This document shows positions 1-8,200 of a DNA stretch of 10,686 nucleotides, piece by piece. The number at the start of each line of letters is the position of its first letter. The stretch's first letter is position 1. Source of the stretch: Acidobacteriota bacterium (GTDB lineage: Bacteria > Acidobacteriota > Blastocatellia > RBC074); NCBI GenBank assembly GCA_013140935.1, contig JABFSD010000039.1, positions 1 through 10,686 on the forward strand, in the 5' to 3' direction. Both the position numbers and the translations under genes were made by a program. The notes under the pieces are model-generated. The model made no database searches and was not told where the DNA came from. It was given only the letters and a program-made list of their open reading frames with translations.

Positions 1-546
1 AGCGTCTACGGTTTCGAGCGTAGGGGTGGCGTTTTCGATGTTTTCAAAGCGAATTTCTTTGACCACCGGTTCGGCGCGATGGCGCAACAGATATTCCTGA
101 AAGTGCATCGGCCCCCGATCGGTCACAATCGTCGTCGGCACAAAGGCATCGGTGGCGGGCAACACGCGCGCTTCGACGCCCATTGCTTCGCAGACGTGCC
201 GTGTAATTTCGGTCAGCGTTCGGCCCTGACGCAATTGATCGGTGCGATAGATATGCGTTGCCAGATCGCGGTCGCCGAGATTGAACCAGCGTTCGCTGTC
301 ATAAAATCGCAACAGCGAATCGAGGCAGTAAAAGGTATCGTTCACGATGCCCCAGCCGGTTTTGGGATTGACGAGGCCCGCGAGCGTATACGTCACGATG
401 TCTACGTCGGGCGAGATGTGCAGTCCATAAAGCTGAATGTCGTCGCTGGTGTTGACAATGACGGAGAGATTTTCAGACGGAGTGAAGCGCGCCAAGCCTT
501 CCAATAGCTTGGCTGCGCCAACTCCACCGGCAAGTGTGGTGATCAT
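1..546 (-). CDS. cofD: CofD/FbiA, 2-phospho-L-lactate (or PEP) transferase of F420 synthesis, 3' end off window
   Basis: The reverse strand encodes 182 residues from ATG at 546 to the left edge without a stop; the usual family length is a little over 300, so roughly the C-terminal 40% is missing. CofD joins the lactyl (archaea) or enolpyruvyl (bacteria) phosphoryl donor to the deazaflavin Fo, giving F420-0 or dehydro-F420-0 in the cytoplasm. Family signatures seen: LAGGVGAAKLLEGLAR at residues 5-20 (the GGVG donor-binding loop), VNTSDDIQLYGLHISPDVD at 31-49, VTYTLAG at 51-57 and GDRDLATHIYRTDQL at 91-105. The ATG is chosen because the family normally starts just before the LAGGVG strand; no clear Shine-Dalgarno lies upstream. 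It follows cofE on the same strand after 177 bp, supporting a cofE-cofD pathway cluster. Identification is firm. Bacterial use of PEP rather than phospholactate is family knowledge, not read from this sequence. Confidence 0.93.
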   Translation of the reverse strand, partial: MITTLAGGVGAAKLLEGLARFTPSENLSVIVNTSDDIQLYGLHISPDVDIVTYTLAGLVNPKTGWGIVNDTFYCLDSLLRFYDSERWFNLGDRDLATHIYRTDQLRQGRTLTEITRHVCEAMGVEARVLPATDAFVPTTIVTDRGPMHFQEYLLRHRAEPVVKEIRFENIENATPTLETVDA

Positions 547-678
547 GGGTAAATGGGAACAAGCTGGTAACAAACCGCCGCCGCGCCAAGTTACGGAATG
601 CTTTCACTATGGGGTAATGAACGCAACCTTTGGGCTAACCGGGCGCAGAGCCAGACGATGTGTTACGGGGATTGATTT

Positions 679-702
679 TTTCCCGCTTGGTGGAGCGGGA
701 AA
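679..702. repeat. 9-bp inverted repeat between cofE and cofD
   Basis: TTTCCCGCT and AGCGGGAAA form a perfect 9-bp stem around the 6-nt loop TGGTGG. It lies 22 bp past the cofE stop in the 177-bp gap before cofD. It would form a hairpin in the cofE transcript, but the bases after the stem on that strand are A-rich (AAATC), not a T tract, so it is not a classical intrinsic terminator. It could be an mRNA-stabilising or processing hairpin between the two genes. Nothing else is recognisable in 547-723. Confidence 0.45.
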
Positions 703-723
703 CCGAAAACCGCGCACCGGCTG

Positions 724-1485
724 TCAGCGAAACAAGTCCTGCTCTTTAGGGCGAATCAAAGTTTGAGAGTTATATTCGCCGTAATCGAGCGGACAGCCGC
801 GCGCAATAATAATGGGTATGCGCGTGGTTTTTCGCATCAGCAATCCTGAAGCCGCCGCGATTTCATCAGCAATCGCCAGCACTGTGGCGGCCAACGGCTT
901 GCCGTAATCATCCACCGCACCGCGCAAGTCACTTAACGGATTGAAACCCGCGATGCCGATGGCGACATTCGTGAGTCCTTCCCGCCAGGCGCGTCCGAAG
1001 GTATCGGTGATGATGACAGCGACTTCAATGCCAAGATGTTCAGCCACCTGCTGGCGTAGCCTGCGCGCCGAAGCGTCGGGGTCGAGCGGCAGCAGTGCTA
1101 CGCAATCTTCTCCGATGACGTTCGAGCGATCTACGCCCGCGTTGGCGCAAACGAAACCGTGCTTCGTGATGGTAATCAATACGTGTGGATTCATCCGCAC
1201 AATACCGGCTGATTCGCGCAAGACGACTTCGATCAAACGCGGATCGCGCTGTTGCTGTGCGGCGATCTCTTGTGCAAACAGGGATGGGGTTACGGAACTC
1301 AGTTGAATGAGTCGGCCTTCGGCTTTGGAAACGATCTTTTGGGCTACGATAAGACAGTCGCCGTTTTGCAAAATCAGTTCGCTGTGTTGCAGGGCCGTCG
1401 CCAACAGCGAAACCAGATCATCTCCGGGGTGAACCTCAGGCAAATGTTTTAAGGGAATCAACTGAATCCCGTCAGCGTTTTGCAT
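724..1485 (-). CDS. cofE: CofE, coenzyme F420-0:L-glutamate ligase (stand-alone)
   Basis: 253 residues, the normal length for single-domain CofE. The enzyme adds L-glutamate to F420-0 using GTP and divalent metal, building the gamma-glutamyl tail of F420 in the cytoplasm. Visible family motifs: [19 protein letters not shown] at 42-60, [15 protein letters not shown] at 108-122, [14 protein letters not shown] at 157-170, NVAIGIAG at 173-180 and [12 protein letters not shown] at 188-198. The ATG at 1485 is chosen because it gives the family length; the open frame continues upstream to 1668 but that part is unlike the family. There is no obvious Shine-Dalgarno, and a promoter candidate sits about 25-60 bp upstream. 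In actinobacterial FbiB this domain is fused to an FMN-dependent reductase that reduces dehydro-F420; here the protein ends at the CofE domain, so that reductase, if used, must be elsewhere. It is followed by cofD on the same strand. Confidence 0.95.
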   Translation of the reverse strand: MQNADGIQLIPLKHLPEVHPGDDLVSLLATALQHSELILQNGDCLIVAQKIVSKAEGRLIQLSSVTPSLFAQEIAAQQQRDPRLIEVVLRESAGIVRMNPHVLITITKHGFVCANAGVDRSNVIGEDCVALLPLDPDASARRLRQQVAEHLGIEVAVIITDTFGRAWREGLTNVAIGIAGFNPLSDLRGAVDDYGKPLAATVLAIADEIAAASGLLMRKTTRIPIIIARGCPLDYGEYNSQTLIRPKEQDLFR

Positions 1486-1514
1486 TACACTAAAGCGAAT
1501 GTGAAAGCGCGCGC

Positions 1515-1543
1515 ATACTACGAATGAGCCGTGTCTTTGACAA
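1515..1543 (-). promoter_or_regulatory. Candidate sigma-70-type promoter for cofE(-cofD)
   Basis: Reading the minus strand, TTGTCA (1543-1538, 5/6 to TTGACA) is followed after exactly 17 bp by TAGTAT (1520-1515, 4/6 to TATAAT). Initiation would fall near 1508, leaving a leader of about 23 nt before the cofE ATG at 1485. It lies in the 112-bp region between the divergent cofE and TPR genes. It is a sequence match only. Confidence 0.4.
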
Positions 1544-1584
1544 GCCTGCCGTTTTTGTCGCGCGCAAACTGTTACCGATACAAC

Positions 1585-1590
1585 AAGGAG
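1585..1590 (+). promoter_or_regulatory. Shine-Dalgarno of the TPR gene
   Basis: AAGGAG, seven bases before the ATG at 1598. It is the clearest ribosome binding site in the window and fixes the start codon that also places a signal peptide at the N-terminus. Confidence 0.8.
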
Positions 1591-1597
1591 AAACTCG

Positions 1598-2467
1598 ATG
1601 CGTTGCCTATTTGCCGGTCTATTCAATCTGTGTCTGGTGCTGACGGCGCTGGCGCAAACCGCTATCACGACACCGGAACTGATTTCGCCACTGGGCGTGA
1701 AGCATTACGCCCAGGCCGACGAAAAAGGCGAAGTCGCCGCTGCCGAAAAGAAACTCGCCGCCGACCCGAAAAATATCGAAACCCTGATTGCGTTGGGCCG
1801 CGCGCAAGCCAGCGTGTGGCGTTATCACGCGGCGATTGAAACTTATACGCGCGGTCTGGCGATGAACTCAAAACACGCCATGCTTTATCGCCATCGCGGA
1901 CATCGTTACCTCTCGACGCGGCAATTCGATAAGGCGGTCAGCGACATGGAAAAAGCCGCGCAGCTCAAAACAGATGATTTCGATATTTGGTATCACCTCG
2001 GCCTCGCACATTACCTCAAAGGCAATTTCAGCAAAGCGGCGGCGGCTTACGAAAAGTGTTATGCCGTCGCCGAAAAATCCAGCGCCGAAAAGCCTGGCAA
2101 CGACGATTCGATCATCGCCATCAGCGACTGGCTGTATATGACTTATCGCCGCTTGAACAAAAAGGCCGATGCCGACCGCATCCTTGCGCGCATTACGCCG
2201 GAGATGAAGGTCAAAGAGAACAAGTCTTATCACGACGGGTTGCTGTTCTATCAAGGCAAGAAACAGGAAAGCGATCTCGTCAATCTGGAAAAGGCAACTG
2301 ATCTTGAAATCGCTACGCTGGGTTACGGACTCGGCAATTGGCACTTGTATAACGGTAATCGCGCCAAAGCTGAAGAGTACTTTCGGCGCATCGTCAGCGG
2401 ACGTTACTGGCCTGCGTTCGGTTTTATTGCGGCGGAAACTGAATTGGTGCGGAGGGGGAAGAAGTGA
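1598..2467 (+). CDS. Secreted tetratricopeptide-repeat protein
   Basis: 289 residues, probably exported and acting as a protein-interaction scaffold outside the cytoplasm; no enzymatic domain is visible. Residues 1-19 look like a Sec signal peptide (short basic start, hydrophobic [16 protein letters not shown], small residues before a cut near A19/Q20); there is no good lipobox. TPR-like helical pairs follow at about 59-92 ([20 protein letters not shown]), 93-126 ([20 protein letters not shown]) and 127-160 ([20 protein letters not shown]), with a further one near 240-270 ([20 protein letters not shown]). The region between them (161-235) is helical but lacks clear TPR spacing. The protein resembles stand-alone exported TPR proteins common in acidobacteria, whose partners are generally unknown. 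It is divergent from cofE and separated from the downstream J-domain gene by a large inverted repeat, so it is probably its own transcription unit. Confidence 0.85.
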   Translation: MRCLFAGLFNLCLVLTALAQTAITTPELISPLGVKHYAQADEKGEVAAAEKKLAADPKNIETLIALGRAQASVWRYHAAIETYTRGLAMNSKHAMLYRHRGHRYLSTRQFDKAVSDMEKAAQLKTDDFDIWYHLGLAHYLKGNFSKAAAAYEKCYAVAEKSSAEKPGNDDSIIAISDWLYMTYRRLNKKADADRILARITPEMKVKENKSYHDGLLFYQGKKQESDLVNLEKATDLEIATLGYGLGNWHLYNGNRAKAEEYFRRIVSGRYWPAFGFIAAETELVRRGKK

Positions 2468-2477
2468 GCCGAAGAAA

Positions 2478-2595
2478 TTCTTCCACGAAGTCACACGAAG
2501 GAAGACACGAAGCAGAAGGTGTTCAGGAAAAGGGTGACAAGCAAAACTTCAAGGCTTCTGCTTCGTGTCTTCCTTCGTGTGACTTCGTGGAAGAA
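2478..2595. repeat. Perfect 41-bp inverted repeat with CACGAAG triplet core
   Basis: The left arm 2478-2518 and right arm 2555-2595 are exact reverse complements over 41 bases, separated by a 36-nt spacer. Each arm carries three copies of the heptamer CACGAAG (left arm 2484-2490, 2494-2500, 2506-2512) or its complement CTTCGTG. In RNA it would form a very long uninterrupted stem. It begins 10 bp past the TPR stop and is followed on the plus strand by CTCTTTTTG (2598-2606), so it could stop transcription from the TPR gene before the J-domain gene. Similar CACGAAG-rich palindromes occur between genes in various environmental bacteria to my recollection; whether this is a dispersed family member cannot be judged from one copy. 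No ORF or transposase is associated, and no flanking target duplication is evident. Confidence 0.9.
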
Positions 2596-2613
2596 ACTCT
2601 TTTTGCTGCCAAG

Positions 2614-2641
2614 TTGAATCTCACGGGGCGCTGCGTAAAAT
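2614..2641 (+). promoter_or_regulatory. Candidate promoter for the J-domain/amidohydrolase unit
   Basis: TTGAAT (2614-2619, 4/6 to TTGACA), a 16-bp spacer, then TAAAAT (2636-2641, 5/6 to TATAAT). It sits just past the large inverted repeat and would start transcription near 2648, about 57 nt before the GTG start at 2705. It is a sequence match only, but position fits a new transcription unit beginning after the repeat. Confidence 0.4.
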
Positions 2642-2704
2642 GCGCTCGTTCCGTTCACGCGATTTGCCCTGTCGTCCCCATCATTAACCAATAACTAGCG
2701 AGCC

Positions 2705-3496
2705 GTGTCGTCTGACCTTTACGGTGAACTTGGCATTAGCCGAGGTGCCGATACCAGCGAAATCAAATCTGCTTACCGCCGCCTGGCGCGGCAGTATCAC
2801 CCTGACGTGAATCCTGATCCCGCGTCGGCGCAACGTTTCGCGCGCGTGAATGAGGCTTATCACGTCCTGAGCGATCCGGCGCGGCGCGATTGGTACGATC
2901 AAACCGGTACGCTCGACGGCGTCAATCTCATCAACAAAAACCGACAACCCAGCGCCGAAACCATGCGCACGGCGCGGCGCGCTTATTACCAGGCGCGCGC
3001 CGACCGCATCGTCAACGATTGGCTCGAACGCGAACGCACCGAAACCAAAGCGCGCGGCAAAGCCGTTTACACGATTGTCACGCTGTTTCTTTCCACCTTC
3101 ATCATGGCAATGGTGAAACCGAATCTTTTCGATGTGGCCGCAACGTGGTTACGCATCGTTTTGATCGGACTGTTTCTGTTGGGCGTATGGCATCTGATCA
3201 CAAGCCTGAAGGAACATTTTGACTATTACACTTACCCCGCGCCGCGCCGCACGCGTTCGCGCAAACGCAAGGACGATGCCAGATTCAAACGTGGCATCGC
3301 GTGGGCTTTCGTCATCGGTGGCTACCTGGTTTCGCTCGGCGCAGGCTTGTTGCTGGATGCGCTGACCAACGTTTCGACAGAACTCTTCGGCCCTGAAGCA
3401 GGCGAGGCGCTGTTTCCCATCCTGTTCTATCCACCCATCGCCGTCCTCATCGTAGACATGATTTATCGCATCAACCTGCGACTCGAAGAACTCTAA
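2705..3496 (+). CDS. Membrane-anchored J-domain (DnaJ-like) co-chaperone
   Basis: 263 residues. Residues 4-68 are a J domain: DLYGELGISRGADTSEIKSA, YRRLARQYHPDVNPD with the HPD tripeptide at 32-34 that stimulates DnaK ATPase, and YHVLSDPARRDWYD at 52-65. There is no Gly/Phe region, zinc centre or DnaJ C-terminal substrate domain, so this is not housekeeping DnaJ. A basic helical linker (about 85-120) leads to four predicted membrane segments at about 121-138, 147-167, 197-218 and 235-254. An Arg/Lys-rich loop (RRTRSRKRKDDARFKR, 181-196) lies between segments 2 and 3, consistent with a cytoplasmic loop and with a cytoplasmic J domain. GTG at 2705 is the start because a TAG stop lies in frame three codons before it; only a weak GCGAG precedes it. 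The likely role is recruiting DnaK to the inner membrane; the client is unknown. The amidohydrolase follows after 27 bp. Confidence 0.88.
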   Translation: MSSDLYGELGISRGADTSEIKSAYRRLARQYHPDVNPDPASAQRFARVNEAYHVLSDPARRDWYDQTGTLDGVNLINKNRQPSAETMRTARRAYYQARADRIVNDWLERERTETKARGKAVYTIVTLFLSTFIMAMVKPNLFDVAATWLRIVLIGLFLLGVWHLITSLKEHFDYYTYPAPRRTRSRKRKDDARFKRGIAWAFVIGGYLVSLGAGLLLDALTNVSTELFGPEAGEALFPILFYPPIAVLIVDMIYRINLRLEEL

Positions 3497-3523
3497 AACC
3501 GTCATCAGGCTTTCATCTTTTGT

Positions 3524-5248
3524 ATGCAACCAGAATTCGATCTAGTGATTCGCGGCGGACTCGTCGCTGATGGAAGCGGACAAGAACCGCGCATTGCCGA
3601 CGTAGCCATCAGTGACGAAAAGATTGCCACCGTTGGCGCTGTCACTGCACGCGGGCGGCGCGAGATAGACGCACGCGGCAAGCTCGTGACGCCCGGTTTC
3701 GTAGACATTCACACCCACTATGACGGCCAGGTGACGTGGGAAAATCGTTTGGTTCCGTCTTCTTCGCACGGCGTGACGACCGTCGTGATGGGCAATTGCG
3801 GCGTAGGCTTCGCGCCCTGTCGTCCTGAACAACGCGAGATGTTGATTCGCCTGATGGAAGGCGTCGAAGACATTCCGCATCCGGTGCTCACCCGTGGCTT
3901 GCCCTGGCTGTGGGAGACCTATCCTGACTATTTGAACTATCTCGCCACGCGCCAATACGACATGGATATTTGCGGCTACCTTCCGCACGCAGCCTTGCGC
4001 GTTTACGTGATGGGGCAACGCGGCGCTGACCGCGAACTCGCTACGCCGGAAGATTTGACTACGATGGCGCGGCTCGTGCGCGAAGCCATGGCGGCAGGTG
4101 CGATGGGCTTTTCGACTTCGCGGACATGGTTTCATCGTTCGAGCGACGGCCACTTGACGCCCGGTTATGCGGCGGCAGAAGCGGAACTCTTAACCCTCGC
4201 CCGCGAGTTGCAAGCCGCCGACAAAGGCGTCATCGAATTGGTCACCGATTACGAAGACCCAGATGCTTTCGGGATGTTGCGGCGTTTGGCCGAGCAATCC
4301 GGGCGACCGCTGTTGTTCTCGTTGCTCGAAGGCGAATACGGCCCGATGACGATGGAATGGCGCGCGCTGTTAGACCAAATCGCCGCCGCGAATGCAGATG
4401 GCGTTTCGATCAAAGCCCAGGTGTTGGGGCGCGCGATTGGCGTAATCCTCGGCCACGAACTCACGCTGAATCCGTTCGTCACGGCGGCGACCTATCAGAG
4501 CCTTGCGCCCTTGCCCTGGCCCGAACGCATTCAGCAACTAGCGCAACCTGACATTCGCGCGCGCATTCTGGCCGAAACCACCGCGCCTGATCCGGCCATT
4601 GCCTTGAGCCGCTTGGTGCGCAATTTCGATTCGATGTTTTTGCTGGGAGACCCGCCTGATTACGAACAGCCCTTTTCACAAAGCATCGCGGCGCGGGGCG
4701 CGCGGTTGGGCGTCAAGCCCGAAGCGTTGGCCTACGATCTATTGCTCGAACGCGAAGGCCGCAACACACTTTACACAACGCTATGCAATTACGCGGCGGG
4801 AAATCTGGAAACTTCGCTAGCGATGATGCGACATCCCGATACGGTGCTGGGCTTGGGCGACGGCGGCGCGCATTGCGGAACGATCTGCGACGGCAGCTAT
4901 CCGACTTTCATGTTGACCTATTGGGTACGCGACCGGCGCGGCGAGCGGCTGGCCTTGCCTGCGGTCATCAAGATGCTGAGTCACGACACGGCCCAGGCCG
5001 TAGGGCTGCAAGATCGCGGCTTGTTGCAACCCGGATACAAGGCAGATGTGAACGTACTGGATTTCGACCGGCTGCATTTGCACGCGCCCGAAACCGCCTA
5101 CGACCTGCCCAGCGGAGGCCGCCGCATCGTGCAACGCTCGACGGGCTACGTCGCCACCATCGTGCGCGGCGACATCGTGTATGCGGAGGGCGCGGCTACG
5201 GGCGCACTACCTGGACGCTTGGTGCGCGGCCCGCAATCGCTTAAATGA
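3524..5248 (+). CDS. Amidohydrolase, N-acyl-D-amino-acid deacylase-like (COG3653 type)
   Basis: 574 residues, cytoplasmic, of the metal-dependent amidohydrolase superfamily. The N-terminal beta-sandwich strand [15 protein letters not shown] (5-19) and [14 protein letters not shown] (56-69) are typical; H63 and H65 are the usual metal ligands. [10 protein letters not shown] (90-99) carries the cysteine (C92) that bridges metal in D-aminoacylases, and [17 protein letters not shown] (443-459) supplies the late aspartate (D446). The C-terminal [12 protein letters not shown] (506-517) closes the sandwich. Odd point: the THMR.E and SHHK motifs that provide the remaining histidine ligands in characterised D-aminoacylases are not seen; that region reads [20 protein letters not shown] and [14 protein letters not shown] instead. 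It therefore belongs to a divergent subfamily and the substrate is uncertain: an acyl-amino acid or another amide. The ATG at 3524 is 27 bp past the J-domain gene, with only a weak AGG upstream; co-transcription is likely. It ends 26 bp from the stop of the convergent RM gene. Confidence 0.85.
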   Translation: MQPEFDLVIRGGLVADGSGQEPRIADVAISDEKIATVGAVTARGRREIDARGKLVTPGFVDIHTHYDGQVTWENRLVPSSSHGVTTVVMGNCGVGFAPCRPEQREMLIRLMEGVEDIPHPVLTRGLPWLWETYPDYLNYLATRQYDMDICGYLPHAALRVYVMGQRGADRELATPEDLTTMARLVREAMAAGAMGFSTSRTWFHRSSDGHLTPGYAAAEAELLTLARELQAADKGVIELVTDYEDPDAFGMLRRLAEQSGRPLLFSLLEGEYGPMTMEWRALLDQIAAANADGVSIKAQVLGRAIGVILGHELTLNPFVTAATYQSLAPLPWPERIQQLAQPDIRARILAETTAPDPAIALSRLVRNFDSMFLLGDPPDYEQPFSQSIAARGARLGVKPEALAYDLLLEREGRNTLYTTLCNYAAGNLETSLAMMRHPDTVLGLGDGGAHCGTICDGSYPTFMLTYWVRDRRGERLALPAVIKMLSHDTAQAVGLQDRGLLQPGYKADVNVLDFDRLHLHAPETAYDLPSGGRRIVQRSTGYVATIVRGDIVYAEGAATGALPGRLVRGPQSLK

Positions 5249-5274
5249 ACGCAACCAAAAAGGATCCACTGCTG

Positions 5275-8200
5275 TTACTTCCTCAGTAATTTCCACAATT
5301 CATTCACGACGCGCTGCTGCAACGTTTCGTCTGCAGTGTATACCGCTGCTAAATCCGTGAATTCGTCTATGAGGCGAATGCGTTCAAGTTCATAGTCTTT
5401 GAGCGCCTGCTCGCAATGGCTTGGTTCAATGGGGATGCTGATTGTGCCTACGAACTCTAACGCGGCGAGTTCTTTGACGAATTGGCTGCGCGCGGGATGG
5501 AGCGTTTTAATGAAGCTGTCGCCGATTTGTACGCCGTCCGGTTGGAACATATTGCCTGCGATGAGCTTGGCACGGCCTACAGGCAAGGTGATTTCTTCGG
5601 TTTTGGCTTTGGGCGGAACAAAGGCGAGCGGCGTTTGGAAAAGCGGCTTGGGCGAAAAGTCTTCCCAGATTTCGGCAGCGATGCTGTGGGCGGTTTGCTT
5701 GCCCGCCCGCGCCGTCGCCGAACGGTGTTGCTGCATCTTCTTTTCGGCGATGCGAATCTGGCGGTAAAGCTGCGTGATTTCGGCGTAAAGCTCGTCGCGC
5801 AAAGACGCACGCTCTATCTTATCACCGACGCCGAGCAATCCAAGCACAGCGTCATCCAACTCTTGCCGGTCGCTTAATGCCAGTTCGCCAGTCCAGCCTG
5901 ATTCGGTGGAATCCACTTCGACCAGTTGCAAGGCTTTGCGTTGTTGCATCGAATTGAGCGCATCTGTAAGGCGTTTACGAATGGCAGACGTGGCTTGGCG
6001 TGGATCGGGCACGAGCATCATTTTTACATCAATGACCTCTGTTTTGAGATTGCCTTCACGTCCCATGTATCTACCAAACTGATGTTTCATTAACACTACA
6101 ATTGTTGAGTTCAGAATCGCAGCTAGCTCATTATCCATGACATTATTTTGCCCTTTAATGCCATACAAGTTGCAGTTGTTGATGATCGGCACTGGTGATT
6201 GGCAAATAATATGTCGGTATTGTTGAGATTTAGGCCAGAAAAGTGTACCCCGCTCTGCTGAAGTTAGATCGTACCAATTAAAACCGCTTTTGGTTTTAGC
6301 TGCCAACGTTGGGCGATCTGAGTAGCCAGCTTTTTCACCCCACTTGATGTATTGCAAAACGTGCTTACCTTTCAGCTTTGCTTTTGGTTCGGACACTAGC
6401 AAGATTTTTCTGGAAAGCTGGTTAAAGTGCATTCCTACCGATTGCACTTCCATCAAGGTATGCAACTCTGACTCTAGATATTCTGCTTCAATTAAGTGCA
6501 GCGACTTGTCGCCAGCATGAACAATTCTAATCTTATCCAAGTCTTTTGGACGAATACCGTAACGTTCTTTGAATTCTCGATCACTTAGGTTTTTTGCAAT
6601 TGCCTCATCGCTAATATCGCGCACATAAAAGAAAGCGTCACAACCAGTGATAACCCCAAAATTTATTTCAGCTATTTCTCCCAACGCTACCAATCGTTCA
6701 TTGCTCCGTTGAATTATTTTCGTAAAAATTTCAGGTGCGCGCAGGTAAATGCCCCATTTGTAGCCGGTGTAGTCACCAGCGCCTTTCTCAATCAACTCAA
6801 TCTGGCCGTTTGATTTCTCGCCATTCGTTTTTGGCTTAACTTCATGAGAAGTCGTTTCGTCCGCTTCTTCATCGCCTTCTTCTTCAGCCGAAAAAGGCAG
6901 GCAGCCTTTTTCATAAAGCTGCCCTTGATTGACGACACGTACACGCCACGAGGCGGTTTCTTCGTCGGTAGCAAGCGTTTCGATGCGGTGGCGTAAATCT
7001 TCAAATGTCTGCCGCCGTTCGGCTTCGTTGTGAACGTAGCTCAAAAATTCAGCTACCGGCTTTTTGAGCCAAACGAACTTGACCAGATTGGCATTTCGTC
7101 TGGCCGCATCGCTTCGCCTTCGCAAGATCGTAGCCGCCGTCGTCACGCGCGCGCCCGTGAACCACGGCTCGCAGTTCGATTCAAAGATCGCCACGATTTC
7201 AAAGTTGTCGAGCAGGAACTTTTGCAAGGCGAAACCATACGCCGTGTCGAGCCAGTTGGAACTCGTCAACAAACCCATCATTCCGCCGTCGCTGAGGAAC
7301 GAAAAGCCGTGCGTGAAGAAGTAACAGAGAATGTCTGACCGCCCGGAAAGCTCAATGCCTGCGCCGTCTTGGCGGGCTTGTTCCTGCAAGGCTTTTTTGT
7401 ATGCGCCGCCGTAATACTCGTTGATCTTTTCCTGCCGGACGTAAGGCGGATTGCCGACAATCGCGTCTACGTGCGGCATCACGGCTAAATCGGCTTCAGC
7501 GTCTTCATAGTCATCTTCATCATTTTCAGGGGCGGGAATGCGAAAGACGGCCTCATTCGGCTTGAGCTTGAAAAAGTCCTGCCGCGCGACACGCGGATAA
7601 TTCGCGCCTTCTTTCAAATCGCGCGTTGCCAGATTGATCGTCGTGAGGTGTACCGGGTAAGCCGAAATATCCGTGCCGAAAAGCTGGCTGACCAGTTCTT
7701 GATGTGACAAACGGCCTGCCGCCAAATCGTTCTTGCGTTGGTAAGCGCGCACCAAAAACGTGCCGCCGCCACAGGACGGATCAAGCACTTTGGCTTCGGG
7801 CGTGCGGATGCAAAAGGCGTTAATGAGGTCTACGATTTCGCTGCGTGTGTAATGCTGCCCGTACTTGTGGCGTTCTGCGGGGTTGAGCATTCGCTCAAAG
7901 ATTTGGCCGATGACTTCATAATTGATCTGCGTGAAATCGAACTTGTCGGCGTCGTTGAGCAAGTCGCCCCAATCTTCAGTGGCCGCGTCATTCAAACATG
8001 GCACGGTGTCGCCGAAATCACCCTGAAAAACTGTTTCGTAATCGCGCGTGATCTTGGTGGCATGCGCAAAGTAATCATCCAACTTGGCCTTGAGTTGTTC
8101 GCCCGTCTTGATCGTAATGGGAAAACGCATCTCTTTCAGCTTGGGAAATTGGCGGCGCAACGCTTTGTAAAAGACGATCTTATTTGCCAACACATAGCAA

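Noticed and set aside
1537..1542. Perfect TTGACA on the plus strand upstream of the TPR gene
   Set aside because: No -10-like hexamer at 16-18 bp spacing (that position reads GCGCGC); the same bases serve better as part of the minus-strand cofE promoter candidate.
1868..2494. Open frame of 208 codons on the minus strand across the TPR gene
   Set aside because: It overlaps the TPR gene, which has signal peptide, ribosome binding site and repeats; no family features in the antisense product.
2484..2512. CRISPR-like short repeats (CACGAAG x3)
   Set aside because: Heptamers spaced 3-5 bp apart and mirrored in an inverted arm; no 24-40 bp direct repeats, unique spacers or cas genes.
2464..2694. 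Short open frames reading through the 41-bp inverted repeat on both strands
   Set aside because: The encoded residues simply mirror the repeat arms; no ribosome binding site and no recognisable product.
3542..4153. Long open frame (203 codons) on the minus strand inside the amidohydrolase gene
   Set aside because: It is antisense to a clear amidohydrolase with recognisable motifs; the residue content has no domain pattern and it arises from GC-rich codon structure.
5249..5289. Possible bidirectional terminator between the convergent amidohydrolase and RM genes
   Set aside because: Only a 5-bp AT-rich stem (TTACT/AGTAA) is visible, overlapping the RM stop codon; too weak to call.
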